Shown in pieces: positions 20,225-31,752 of a stretch of DNA of 64,000 bases. The notes beneath the pieces were generated by a model that was not told the DNA's origin, searched no databases, and worked only from the letters and a program-made list of their open reading frames with translations. Location: the NCBI GenBank assembly GCA_943735955.1, contig OX030965.1, forward strand, positions 1,945,201 through 2,009,200, written 5' to 3'. Both the position numbers and the translations under genes were made by a program. The stretch comes from Piscicola geometra (lineage: Eukaryota; Annelida; Clitellata; Hirudinida; Piscicolidae). Each line of letters opens with the position of its first letter. Position 1 is the first letter of the stretch.

Positions 20225-22010
20225 TCTTCACACAATCACTAATTATTTCTGTAGCGCCCCTTTCGAAGTAAAAAAAAGTGCTCAGCCATAACATTCTGAA
20301 CAAATACGTCTTCAGACCTCGACGGAAAGTTATGAGTGACTTAAATGAATTTAGAGAAGAGGGTAAAGAATTCCATAAAAAATGACCACAGTAAGAAAAA
20401 GAACGTTGAGCAAAAGAGTGTTTAATTGGAAAACGAAAAAAACGTTTAAAGATAGATGATCTTAGACCAGATTTAAAGGATTGTTTTATTAGATTTTAAA
20501 AATAATTTGGAGCATTACAGTTATAAATCTTAAACATATTTAGGCATATTTTTAAAGTCACTCTAGATCTCAAAGGTAACCAATGTAACAAAAGAAGATA
20601 AGGAGAACTTGGAAAATTTAGGAGCACGAGCAACAAGAAAAGCAGCATAATAAGATACTTTATTTAGAGGAGCTGAAGTAGTATGAAGGAGGCCATAGTA
20701 AAAAGAGTTGCTATAATCAATCCTAGAGAGAACTAGAGAAGATACAAGAAGCTGCAAAGTAGGATCATCAAGAAAAGGAAGAAGCTGTTTAATACAGCAA
20801 ATGTGGAAATAACAAAATTTAGAAACAGATAGATTTTGAGGAGCTAAATATAGGTTAGAATCGAAGATAAAACCAAGGCTACGTTTAGAAGATGGAGGGT
20901 TTAGAGATAATGAGGAAGGGGAAGACAAAAATAAAGAAGGGAGGAATAGTGAAAAATTTGATTTTTTTTAAATAGATGAGTTCAAATTTGTCATGGTTTA
21001 GTTTGAAGAACATAGATGAAGCCCAAGAAATTATAGATTGAAGACAGAGAGTTATTTTATTAACAGCAAGGTCAAGAGCGGGGATGGCTTAGTTGGTAGA
21101 CGTCGGACTTGCAACTTAAAGGTTGCCAGTTCGAATCCTTGGAAGCAACCGTGAACTATCATATACCTAGTGTATATGATGCGGTGTTTGCCACGTATGC
21201 ATTGAAAGATGTGTACGTCGTGTGGAGTGGCGCCTTGGCGCATAAGAACCATGGTTCTCAGAACCATTGTAACATGGCATGCGTCTGTCAGGCTGTGAAT
21301 AGTATAGACCAAAAAAAAAAAAGGAGAAGAGTCAGTGAAAGATGTATAAATATAGGAGTCATCAGCATAAATTTGACTGTTTAAGGAAGATGAAGAAATA
21401 ATATTAGGTAGTATAGAGTTGTAGAGAAAAAAAGCCCTGTAGAACAACATAAGATAAAGAAGTTCGCTCAGAATATATGATTAAAGCTAGTAAAAGGAAG
21501 ATCCAGAAATATTTAAAGAAGAATCTGAAACCTTTAGTAAAACAGTCTGATCAACAGTATCATATTGTTGAGAAGTAACTTTTTCGAAAACCTTAGAAAG
21601 AAATGGAAGGTTAGCTACTGGTCTATAACTAGATAAGGATGTAGGATCAAGAGAAGGCTTCTTAATTTTAAGAAGAAGACTTGAGGACAGAAGGAAATTT
21701 AGATGTAGGCAAAGATAAGTTAACAATAAGATAGAATAAAAAAGAGAGTTCTTTAAAAAGGCTTGTAGGAATAGGATCTAGAGAAGAAGAAGAAGGAGAC
21801 ATGGAATTAATTTTATTTTTAAGATGGTCCACTGTGATAGGAGAGAAGGATGACAAAGATTCAGAAGTAAACTTATTAGAAGATGGTTTAGGCCTATTAT
21901 TAGACGAAGATCTAATATTTGATGTTTTATTTGTTAGAAATTCAAGATAGTCATCAGGAAAGTTGTTTGGTAAAAGTTTAGATATACTAAAATATAAGCA
22001 AGGAGACTTT
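20225..22010 (-). mobile_element. LINE family B (CR1/L2-like) copy, broken and split by a SINE
   Basis: Read on minus from about 22010: linker (LKNKINSMSPSSSSLDPIPT), RT (SLDPTSLSSYRPVANLPFLS), then ADDSYIYTSFTDSS, with the SINE at 21078-21322 inserted straight after it, then VNKITLCLQS in another frame, GFIFDSNLYLAPQNLSVSK and the tail to about 20330. The 3' end near 20230 has the TAGCGCCC / AGTGCT hairpin bases typical of this family. Large internal losses and frameshifts make it a pseudogene. Confidence 0.85.
21078..21322 (+). mobile_element. tRNA-derived SINE, type 1
   Basis: The tRNA-like head has box A (TGGCTTAGTTGGTAGA) and box B (CCAGTTCGAATCC). The body contains a perfect hairpin, ATCATATAC-CTAGT-GTATATGAT, then GCGTCTGTCAGGCTGTGAAT and a poly-A tail. 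Three relatives lie at 24901, 33291 and 61498 (minus). It interrupts the LINE-B frame; only about 3 bp could be a target duplication (GAG). Confidence 0.85.
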
Positions 22011-22330
22011 TTCTCCCGGAGGCATTTTTTCCAGGTTATAGAATTAAAAGTCTTCAGATAAAAAGTCTTCGTTCAATCCCGAAATAGCGTTTGAATAAAT
22101 TTGACTTCGCTGTTGTTTTTTCGTCATTTTAACCATAAAATTTTGTCCTAAAGACTTTTTATCCTAAAAACTTTTTCTTCTGAAGACTTTTTATCCTGAA
22201 GACTTTTTATTTTGAAAACTTTTCATCCTGATGACTTTTTACCTTAAAGACTTTTTATCCTAAAGACTTTTTATCCGGAAGACTTTTTATCCGTTTACCT
22301 TTTCTCCAATAGGTTCTTTTTCGAGAGGCT
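22011..22330. repeat. Tandem 17-bp repeat (GAAGACTTTTTATCCTG)
   Basis: About eight diverged units of AAAGACTTTTTATCCTA / GAAGACTTTTTATCCTG run from 22140 to 22290, with outlying copies at 22050. No coding role is apparent. Confidence 0.8.
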
Positions 22331-22898
22331 TATTGTTGAAGGTTTTTTCGCAAAATACTTTTTCTCCAAGAGGCTTTTTGTCTGTTTCCCTTGCCAACTT
22401 TTGTAAATAAAAATGTAAATTGGAATTTTTCTGTAAATAAAATTATAAATAAACATTTTTCTGTTAAATTTGATTTTGTATTTTTATTTATTTCTAGAAT
22501 CCTAAAATATTTTTCAATAATAAAATTTGATGTTTGATTCATATTGTTTTGAAAAAAATATAAATATTAATAATAGAATAAAAACTTATCGAAACAGCCA
22601 TCTCTCATAAAATTCATTCTAAAAATACATCAGGAAGTATTATTTAAGAATCAAATCTAATTTCGAGAAAAAATATCTTTTATATACTAATCTTTTAAAA
22701 TACTCATTAAGCTTTAAAATTGTTGAGGATTATCTTAAATTTTTAACATTTTCATGTTTCATTAGCTTTCACCACTAAAAATCTACACTCTTTAGTAACT
22801 AAAGTTTAGTAAAGAGTCTTTACTATAGACTCTATAGTATAGAGTCTATAGTTCTCAAATAACTCTTTGGAAGACTTTTATCTTGAAAAATACTTGAT
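22331..22898. other. AT-rich sequence upstream of the peflin-like gene, with a palindrome
   Basis: No gene is seen. Positions 22823-22851 form a near-perfect palindrome (CTATAGACTCTATAGTATAG and its continuation). Promoter elements could not be assigned. Confidence 0.4.
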
Positions 22899-25800
22899 AT
22901 GCAGGGCTCCAACCCGAACAACCTTCCTTTCAACCAGCATCTCCTTCCACCATACCCATGTCCCACCAACACCCACTCTCAACAACGCCCTCTTGACCAC
23001 CCATTTGCTCCATCTTCCAACCACTCACCTCACCGCAACCATGGTTATGCCACAAGTTCCCAATGCCCACCAGGCACCTCCCCTGAAGTCTGGCAGTGGT
23101 TTCGTGTTAGTAAAGCTTTTAGCTTCTATATTAAATGCAGATTTTGCTGGATTTGGAAATGTTGTTGGTGATATAAATGGTCAGGAGAATGCCATAAAAA
23201 TGTTTTGTAAGCCCTTAATATATTCACAGTCGTTAAACTCCTCCCACTTATGAATTTCTATCATTATTATTTTACAATAGTTTTAATAGCATATCCCACC
23301 CACCTACTTAATCATTTTTTTCACAATTCTTAAGTTTATTAATTTAATTCACTCATTCAGCCTTTCTTCTCCTACATCTTCCAGGAGACCCAGCTCTTTT
23401 TCATACCACCTACACCATAGACTCAACTCACATCACCCAACCAAACCAAACCACATCAATCATCCCATCTCAACCAAGCCATCCATCTCAACCATGCACC
23501 CATCACTTGTACTTTTCACTCCCATATGACAACCCATTTCTTGCCACTCAAAACCTTCTATCCAACTCTACTTCACCACCCATGCCACCTTTCGTCACAC
23601 TCAATCACACCAACAATCCCTACTTACTCACACCAGTCGGTGGATGTGAATGGCGATGGGAGGATCACGGCTGGTGAGCTGGAGAGGGGACTCTTGAACG
23701 CTGATTGGAGTTCCTTCAACTCGGAGACGTGTCGCCTTATGGTGGGCATGTTTGACCAAGATTGGTGCGTGTGGTGTGGGGGGGGTGTAGGTGGTGTGGT
23801 GGGATTTGATGGTAGTGTAGGTGGTGTGGGGGGGGGTGTAGGTGGTGTGTGGTGTGGTGTGGGGGGATGGTGTGAATGGTGTGGTGTGGGGATGATGTAG
23901 GTGGTGTGGTGTGGGGGATGGTGTAGGTGGATTGGTATGGGTGGTGGGATGGTTAATGAAAGGAAGAAGAGCTAAATAGGGAAAGAGAGGAAGTTTTGAA
24001 CGGAGTGTGCTGCAGCAGAAGAGGTTTGAGCAGGAAAAAAGGTACTTTAGAAGAGAAAAAGAAGCTCAGCGGAATGGTGTAGGCCGGATAGAGGGTAGAT
24101 TAAGGGGAGGAGTTTAAAAGAATAGGTGGTAGGAAGAAGGCGGAAGGAAGAGGGAGGAGTGAATGAGGGGTTGGCAGCAAGGTTAATTGTTAGATGAGAG
24201 CTATAGTGCATGAGTTTGAGCAGAATGCATTTTGGAGTGTTCATGAATTACATCAGTTCTTAAATTCACCTATTCTTGATTCAACAAATTTGGCCGATCA
24301 TAAATCAAGCGCACAACAATACAACATCCTATATCAATAACACAGCATCAACAATAACAACAACAGCACAGCATCAACAACTACATCAATAAACAGCATC
24401 TACAATTAAAACAATAAAAACAACAACACAGCATCAACAACTACATCAATAAACAGCATCTACAATTACAACAATAAAAACAACAACACAGCATCAACAA
24501 CTACATCAATAAACAGCATCTACAATTACAACAATAAAAACAACAACACAGCATCAACAACTACATCAACAACACTTCTTTAACAACTATAACAACAACA
24601 CAGCAATGGCACGATAGATGTGCATGAGTTCTCAGCCTTGTGGGCGTACATCAAGCAGTGGAAGGGATGCTTCGACACGTTCGTGTTATAATGATAAAAT
24701 ATTTTAAAGCGTATTCCAAAAAATAGAAATTAACAGCTAAGAATATTCTCCCATTAATGCGGAAATACAAAAGACAGAATGAAGAAAAAAATTTTCAAAT
24801 GATTTTTATTTATTTTAAAAACTTGTAAACAAAAATGACTTTTTTTGGTTAAGCGGCAAAGATACATTAACAATAAGACCATAGATAGCTAATTCGGAGA
24901 GCGGGGAGGGCATTGATGGTAGAGTTCGGACTTGCGACTCAAAGGTTGTCTGTTCGAATGCTTGACGAGCAACCGGGAACTATCATATACCTAGTGTATA
25001 TGATGCGGTGTTCTCGACGTATGCATGAGATGTGTACGTCGTGTGGAGTGGCGCCTCTGGTTCATAAGAACCATGGTTCCTAGAAACATTGTAACATGGG
25101 CTGCGTCTGTCAGGCTGTGAATAATACAGACAATTAAAAAATAACATTCAATTTTTATATAAATTTTGCAATATCACCCTATATCTATGTTGTTTTCACA
25201 TGGGCTTATTGAATGAATAAAAAATTATATTCGCACTAATGTTAAAATGCGCGTTTATCGTTTTATTTCGGGTATCCGGTCTCTGTATTTCGAACCTTTT
25301 GCAATTTTAATACACTTCTTTTATAAATGTTATATCAAACTACCGCCACCACTGCCAACCCATCCACACCAACCCATCCACACCAACCCATCCACACCAA
25401 CCCACCTCATACCACACCAGCTTCGACACCAACCCATTCACACCAACCCATCCACACCAACCCATCCACACCAACCCATCCACACCAACCCATCCACACC
25501 AACCCATCCACACCAACCCATCCACACCAACCCATCCACACCAACCCATCCACACCAACCCATCCACACCAACCCATCCACACCAACCCATCCACACCAA
25601 CCCATCCACACCAACCCACCTCATACCACACCAGCTTCGACACTGACCACTCGGGCACGATCGACCAGCACGAACTGCACAACGCATTCAAGACCTTCGG
25701 ATACAATCTGTTAGTGTTGTCGTTGTCGTTATTATGCTGTAGTTTTTGTGGTGTGGCTGTTGTATTGTGTTGGTACTTTGGTCATGGCTTAAGTAGTTTT

Positions 25801-28800
25801 ATTATTGTTGGTGGTTGTGGTGGTGGTTGTGGTGATGGTTGTGGTGGTGGTGGTAGTGATGGTGGTGGTGGTGGTGGTGGTGGTGGTAGTGGTGGTGGTG
25901 GTAGTGATGGTGGTAGTGGTGGTGGTGGTGGTAGTGGTGGTGGTGGTGGTAGTGGTGGTGGTGGTGGTAGTGGTGGTGGTGGTGGTGGTAGTGGTAGTGG
26001 TGGTGGTGGTGGTGGTGGTAGTGATGGTGGTGGTGGTGGTGGTAGTGGTGATGGTGGTGGTGGTAGTGGTGGTGGTGGTGGTAGTGGTGGTGGTGGTGGT
26101 GGTAGTGGTGGTGGATGTGGTGGTGGTGGTGGTGGTGGTAGTGGTGGTGGTGGGGGTGGTGGTGGTGGGGGTGGTGGTAGTGGTGGTGATGGTGGTGGTG
26201 GTAGTGGTGGTGGTGGTGGTGGTAGTGGTGGTGGTGGTGGTAGTGGTAGTGATGATGGTAGTGGTGATGGTAGTGGTGATGGTAGTGATGATGATAGTGG
26301 TGGTGGTGGTGGTGGTATTGGTGAGGTTAGTGGTGATGGTAGTGATGATGGTAGTGATGATGGTGGTGGTGGAGGTGGTGGTGGTGGTGGTGGTGGTAGT
26401 AGTGATGTTAGTGGTGTTGGTAGTGGTGATGGTAGTGGTGATGGTAGTTGTGATGGTAGTGGTGATGGTAGTGGTTGTGGTAGTGGTGATGGTGGTGGTC
26501 GTGGTGGTGGTGGTAGTGGTGGTGGTGGTGGTGGTAGTGGTAGTGGTGGTGGTGGTAGTGGTAGTGGTGGTGGTGGTGGTTATGGTGGTGGTGGTTATGG
26601 TGGTGGTGGTGGTAGTGGTAGTGATGATGGTAATGGTGATGGTAGTGATGAAGGTGGTGGTGGAAGTGGTGGTGGTGGTAGTGGTGATGTTAGTGGTGAT
26701 GGTGGTGATGATGGTAGTGATGAGGGTGGTGGTGGAGGTGGTGGTTGTGGTGGTGGTGATGTTAGTGGTGATGGTAGTGGTGGTGGTAGTGGTGATGCTA
26801 GTGGTGATGGTAGTGGTGGTGGTAGTGGTGATGTTAGTGGTGATGGTAGTGATGATGGTGGTGGTGGAGGTGGTGGTTGTGGTGGTGGTGGTGCTAGTGG
26901 TGATGTTAGTGGTGATGGTAGTGATGATGGTGGTGGTGGAGGTGGTGGTGATGGTAGTGGTGATGGTAGTGGTGATGGTAGTGGTGATGGTAGTGGTGGT
27001 GGTAGTGGTGATGCTAGTGGTGGTGGTAGTGGTGGTGGTAGTGGTGATGGTATGTGATTTGAACATTAAATACCTTTTTATCATAGACTTTAACCTATAT
27101 AAGAATATGATTATGAGGATGGTGATGATAATGATGATGATGATGAGGAGGAAGAGGAGGATGGTGAAGATGATGATGATGATGATAGTGATGACTAGTA
27201 AAAAATAAATTTGACGTTCCCAACGGCAGCTCGAGCAACTTCAGCAGCTTGTGCATCCGTCTGTTCGACCGCAAAGACAAGCAATCCATCACCCTCGACG
27301 ACTTCATCCAGGTGTGTGTCATGCTACACGCCCTCACTGCCAAGTACGTGCTCTTATGTGGTGCTGCAATGTGGTGTGTTTGTGAGGTGTAACAACAGTT
27401 GTCGTGTTTTTTTCTGTGGTGTGGTGTGACTTAGTGTGGTTTGATCTCTTTGTGTGGTGTGGTGTTAGAATGTTGCACAGTACTGGGCAAAATTAAATCG
27501 CGAGTTTGACACACTTGCGATTTGATTTGACCTAAACGGGATTTTATATAAGCAGAAACGATTCGATTTAACATTAATGCCATTAAATTTTATTAGGAAA
27601 GAAATCTAAACTTTATAATTTATAATTGACTAGTACTAACATTTTTGTTTGAAAAAAATTAAAATGAAATTTTTATTGAAAATTTTGAGAAAAATTGATT
27701 TAATTCATTTGGAAAATTTTGACTTTTATAAAATCTTATTTTTAATATAATTTTGAATTTTAAAATCTCATTTTTAAAAAAATTTTGAATTTTTAAAATC
27801 TCATTTTTAATAAAATTTTGAATTTAAAAAATCTTTTTTTAAATAAAACTTTGAATTTTTAAAAATCCTATTTTTAATAAACTTTTTTGCTTTTTGAAAC
27901 AAGTGCGCAGGGGTGATGGAAGTCTGGATGCACAAATGTTGAATTTTTTTTAGAGGATTGATTTCAGAGTTTTTAGGCTAGAGTTAGAAAGTGTTCAAAA
28001 TTGATATAATTTTCTTATATTGTATAATATACGCACAACTTCTTATTAATTTCAAAAGAATAACATTTCTATGTTTTTTTCTATTTCAATATTTTTTACT
28101 CTTTACTCATTTACTTAAAAGGAATTTTAAATAAATTATTATTTGGATTTGGGATTTAAATATTCGATGTGATTCGATTTGAAAACTTTAAATTCGTGTC
28201 TTGGGATTCAAATCCTTTTCTAAAAAATTTCTAAACAAATTGTTTCTCTTCTTATCGCACTCTCTTTTCTAATAAACACTCTTCGTTTTTAAGAAATTAT
28301 ATTATCTTTTCCTCCAATTCAAAAATAGGTGGTCTTTTTTATCTAAACTTTTACATAAAAACTCTTCTTCCCCATCTTTCTCTCCTGATGACTATCTTGA
28401 ATTTCTAACTAATAAAATATCTAATATTAGATCTTCGTCTAATAATAGGCCTACACCATCTTTTACTAGGTTCACTTCTGAATCATTACCATCCTTTTCT
28501 CCTGTCACATTGGACCATCTTACAAATATAATTAATTCTATGTCTCCTACTTCTTGTTCTCTAGATCTTATTCCTACAACCCTTTTTCAAGAACTCTCCT
28601 TTTTATTTTATCATATTGTTCTGGATTTGGTTAACTTATCTTTGTCTACATCTAAATTTCCGTCTGCCCTCAAATCTTCATTTATTATTTTTACAATTAA
28701 GAAGCCTTCTCTTGATCCTGCATCCTTATCCAGTTATAGACCTGTATCTAACCTTTCCTTTCTTTCTAAAGTCCTTGAAAAAGTTATTTCTCATCAATTA

Positions 28801-30456
28801 ATCTTTTATCGAGAAGAAAACTCACTTCTTCCTTCTTCTCAATCTGGTTTCAGAATTGGCCACTCCACTGAAACTGCTTTACTTAAACTCTATAATGACC
28901 TTATTTTAACTTCTGATTCTAATGCCTCTTCTCTTCTTTTATGCCTTGACTTTTCAGCTGCTTTTGACACTGTCGACCATACTCTTTTATTAAATGTTTT
29001 AGATTCTTCCTTTAATTTTTCTGGTTCCTCTCTTATCTGGCCTAAATCCTACCTTTCTGAGCGAACTTCCTATGTATCAATAGAATCTTCTCTTTCTTCT
29101 TCTGTTTGTTTATCTTATGGTGTTCCACAGGGCTCAATCCTTGGTCCCTTACTTTTTATTCTTTATACCTCGGAACTACCTAATATTATTTCGTCATCTT
29201 CTCTAAACAGTCAAATTTATGCTGACGACTCCTATATTTATACATCTTTCACTGACTCTTCTCTTGACCTCACTGTTAATAAAATAACTCTCTGTCTTCA
29301 ATCTATAATCTCTTGGGCCTCTTCTATGTTTCTCAAACTTAATCCGGACAAATTTGAACTCATATATTTTAGTAAAAAATCAAAGTCTTTACTATCTCCT
29401 CCTTCTTTAGTTTTGCCTCCCCCCTCTTCACTCTCTCTAGACCCTTCATCTTCCATTTGTAGCCTTGGTTTTATTTTCGATTCTAACCTGTCTTTAGCTC
29501 CTCAATTTCTATCTGTCTCTAAATCTTGTTACTTCCACATTGGTCGTATTAAAAAGCTTCTTTCTTTTCTCGATGATCGTACAGGATTGATTATTGCAAC
29601 TCTCTTTACTATGGTCTCCCTGATACTACTTTAGCTCCTCTAAATAAAGCCTTTAATTGTGCTGCTTGTCTTGTTGCTCGTGCTCCTAAATTTTCTCACA
29701 TTTCTTCTTATCTTCGTCTGTTACATTGGTTACCTTTGAGATCTAGAGTGAATTTTAAAATATGCCTAAAGATGTTTAAAATTCATAACTGTAATGCTCC
29801 AATTTATCTTAAAAATCTAATTAAACAACCCCCTAAATCTGGTCTAAGATCATCTACCTTTAATCGTTCTTTTCGTTTTCCAGTTAAACACTCTTTTGCT
29901 AAACGTTCTTTTTCTTACTGTGGTCCTCTTTTATGGAATTCTTTATCTTCTTCTTTAACTTCAACTAAGTCACTCATAACTGTGATTAAGTGTCGCGTGA
30001 TTATCTGTTGTGTGTTTAAATATCGGCACACCGTTGTAGTGAGATACAGTGTGCTGTTGTGTGCTGTGATGGTGCTGGTGCAATGCACTATTGGTGCATA
30101 AAGTTTTCAAATAAAATAACTTTTCAATAACAATAATAACAATATTTAGAATGAATTTAATATTTAGAATAATAAGAAAAGTTATTATTATAGGGGAAAT
30201 TAACTCAATATTAATAATATTATCATCTTGATTATTCTTTTTATTCTGATAGTTCTTTTTCTTCTGTTGGTTATTTTTCATCTAATGTAGTTTTTTTAAA
30301 TGATAATAATAACTTATTATTAAATAATTATTATTTCTCTGATTATTTTTATTCATCTAAAGATTTTTATTTATTTATTTGTGTTGCGTTTGTGATGGCA
30401 GGTTCCAGGAGAAGGACAGAAATAAGACAGGTGTGATCAGAGTCTACTACGAGGAC
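22899..30456 (+). CDS. pef1: Peflin-like penta-EF-hand protein, six exons found, last exon missing
   Basis: Exons 22899-23105, 23637-23764, 24604-24678, 25635-25709, 27230-27343 and 30402-30456 join in frame (654 nt, 218 codons). The N-terminus is Pro/Asn/Gln-rich, as in peflins. Then comes GTSPEVWQWFR and five EF-hands: loop 1 DVNGDGRITAGE, loop 2 DQDCNGTIDVHE (formed across a splice junction), loop 3 DTDHSGTIDQHE, a degenerate fourth (DRKDKQSITLDD, then FIQVCVMLHALTA) and a degenerate fifth (KDRNKTGVIRVYYED). Loops 1-3 have all calcium-ligand positions. PEF proteins dimerise through EF5; peflin pairs with ALG-2 and modulates COPII/calcium-dependent trafficking in the cytosol. The last exon, about 12 or more residues in this family, was not identified. 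Peflin is preferred over ALG-2 or sorcin for the WNW/WQW-F entry and WSSFN block. The start Met is the first in frame; more upstream exon is possible. Confidence 0.85.
23106..23636 (+). other. Peflin intron 1
   Basis: Donor GTTAGT follows TGGTTTCGT, and the acceptor is CACACCAG before TCGGTGGATG. The content is pyrimidine/C-A-rich (CCACCCAT-type) simple sequence; no other gene. Confidence 0.75.
23765..24603 (+). repeat. Peflin intron 2 with GT-rich run and 60-bp minisatellite
   Basis: Positions 23770-23940 are GTGGTGTGGGG-rich. Positions 24341-24600 are a tandem array with exact 60-bp period (CAACAACACAGCATCAACAA, then CTACATCAATAAACAGCATC), about four units. The array runs straight into the splice acceptor CAACACAG at 24603. 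Confidence 0.85.
24901..25143 (+). mobile_element. tRNA-derived SINE, type 1, in peflin intron 3
   Basis: It shares with 21078-21322 the head (box B GTTCGAATGC, diverged), the ATCATATACCTAGTGTATAT hairpin, GTACGTCGTGTGGAGTGGCG and GCGTCTGTCAGGCTGTGAAT, then an AT-rich tail. Same orientation as the host gene. Confidence 0.82.
25360..25634 (+). repeat. 14-bp minisatellite (CAACCCATCCACAC)n ending at the peflin exon 4 acceptor
   Basis: About 18 near-identical 14-bp units. Near the start (about 25404-25434) the array contains CACCTCATACCACACCAG followed by CTTCGACAC, an exact copy of the real exon 4 acceptor and exon start at 25617-25643. The array thus carries a decoy splice acceptor. Confidence 0.92.
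25800..27055 (+). repeat. (GGT)n-based satellite in peflin intron 4, 1.25 kb
   Basis: Almost only G, T and A on the plus strand: GGTGGTGGT with AGT, GAT and GTT variants. The right half shows higher-order repeats of blocks such as GTTAGTGGTGATGGTAGTG. Long poly-Gly/Ser, poly-Val and poly-Thr frames over it are artefacts of the repeat. GGTGGTGG runs could form G-quadruplexes. Confidence 0.95.
27344..28214 (+). other. Peflin intron 5, left part
   Basis: Donor GTACGTG follows ACTGCCAA. A GT-rich stretch is followed by CAGTACTGGGCAAAATTAAA at 27479, which resembles an hAT-type terminus, and a degenerate 35-bp repeat (TAAAATCTCATTTTTAA) at 27720-27890. No gene was recognised. Confidence 0.45.
28215..29990 (+). 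mobile_element. LINE family B copy inside peflin intron 5
   Basis: A 5'-truncated element in the same orientation as the host gene. Its 374-residue frame (28510-29634) has SLDPASLSSYRPVSNLSFLS, SGFRIGHSTETALLK, LCLDFSAAFDTVDH (catalytic Asp), YGVPQGSILGPLLF and QIYADDSYIYTSFTDSS (YADD box). The C-terminal thumb continues in another frame (29640-29970), with GLRSSTFNRSFRFPVK. The family's 3' GCGC hairpin and TGAT tail are absent, so the 3' end is lost. Confidence 0.9.
28510..29634 (+). pseudogene. LINE-B reverse transcriptase frame
   Basis: RT domain with all core motifs intact, including the first palm Asp in LCLDFSAAFDTVDH and the YADD box. It is followed by IISWASSMFLKLNPDKFELI and GFIFDSNLSLAPQFLSVSKS. 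Compared with the copy at 57513-58298 the frame is lost at LSFLDDRTG near 29585 by a small deletion. The endonuclease domain is missing. It is a 5'-truncated retrotransposon, not a host gene, and not an exon of peflin. Confidence 0.85.
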
Positions 30457-31140
30457 GTATGCACTAAAACATAAAATATAATTATAATAGATTAATTATA
30501 TTTTAAAATAAGCATTAATAATTATCTTATAACACTACATAGTGTATAAAGTTCATTAGTTACCTCTGAACTTCTCTTTTGAAAGCTGGTGCGCCTTATA
30601 CATAGATTTTATGTGTATTGCAAGCTTAAAAGTATCATGACACCTTACTGGACACCGTGGAAATCTCACTGCTTTGAAGTGATTGATTAATTGAGTGGTC
30701 TTGAAGTTCGTCCAGGATTAAGCCACGTTAATAATATTTTCCGTTGTATAGTAATGTATTTAATTAATATGTTCACCCTTCTAGTTTTTTAGAAAGCGGA
30801 AACGGGATCGGTAACTGAGTGCTACATGCATAAATATATATATCAGGGAAGCATAAGTAGGCAAAAAAATCGCAAAATCGGAAATTCGTTAAGTCCACTT
30901 GAAAGATGGCTCACTAGGTTATTTCATGAATATTTAATATACAAAGTTGGTACTATTGGTGAAAGCCCCCCACCCCCACCCAAAAAACTAAATCGAAGAT
31001 TTATGCTTAAGCCTCAGCGTTTTCAAGAAAAAAGACATCATTAGATAATTTAATTTACTTAAATTTTACGATAATAAGGTTACTTAATATAATAATTAAT
31101 ATAATATGATATTAGAAATATTATAAAAAAAATGTGTGCC
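30457..31140 (+). other. Region expected to hold the last peflin exon, not identified
   Basis: The donor GTATGC at 30457 follows TACGAGGAC. One weak acceptor (TTTTGAAAG) precedes CTGGTGCGCC at about 30586, but that sequence resembles the dispersed GTGCGTCTTATAC repeat (35313). Positions 30700-30760 carry CCACGTTAATAATATT, shared with 60150-60195 and 63420-63470. Confidence 0.4.
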
Positions 31141-31752
31141 GTTCACACTACACTGGGCTTCAGCAGTGGCATAAATTATAAATTTTTTTATAATTAGAAG
31201 AAATTTCAAAGTCAAGAGTATTACCAAGTGCATGAGTAGGAAAATTACAGTTTTGAGATAAATTAAAAATAGAAATAATTTCAATAAACGTAGCAACATA
31301 AAAGTCAGAAGGTTTATTAGAAGCGATATTAAAGTCTCCAAGAATATAAAATGGACAAGATAAAGAATAAAGGAGTTCAGGGAGATTATGAAAATCATCT
31401 AAATATTGAGGTAAGGATCTGTTAGGAGGTCTATAGATAGCAAATAAACTAAATTTAAAAGAAGAAAGTTTTACAGTACTAAAAGACATTCAAAAGATAA
31501 AAAGTGAACAGAAGAGTCAACAGAGATAGAATATAAGAATTTAAGTAAAATACAGATACCATATGAAGAGTGTCGAGGAGAAAGAGGGTTAGTTGGAGGC
31601 CGAGCAAGTTCAACAAAGGAAAAACTAGTAGGAGTAGAAGCAATAATGGAGGGTGATGAAGCAGATTCATACCAAGTCTCAGAATAAAAAAAGTCTAAAG
31701 AATTCTCACTAAATTCTAAAGAGTTCTCAAGCCAAAACCCACAGATAAACAA
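31141..31752 (-). mobile_element. LINE-B endonuclease fragment
   Basis: Minus-strand frames give FYSETWYES, then ICILLKFLYSISVDSSVHFL, LFAIYRPPNRSLPQYLDDF, FYILGDFNIASNKPSDF and HALGNTLDFEIS, the APE-type endonuclease blocks (ETW, YRPP, GDFN, T-LDF) of CR1/L2-like LINEs. It is frameshifted near 31490 and truncated on both sides. It probably comes from the same family as the other LINE-B copies. Confidence 0.82.

Noticed and set aside
21078..21150. Functional tRNA gene
   Set aside because: Box A and B are present, but the acceptor stem does not close, a SINE body and poly-A follow, and three related copies exist in the window.
24047..24244. 65-codon minus-strand ORF in peflin intron 2
   Set aside because: Low-complexity purine-rich strand without conserved motif or splice support.
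25327..27057. 576-codon open frame reading poly-His/Pro then poly-Gly/Ser
   Set aside because: It crosses the true exon 4 and two tandem arrays in a frame set by the repeat units. The antisense and other-frame poly-Thr and poly-Val ORFs are equally long, so openness is a repeat artefact.
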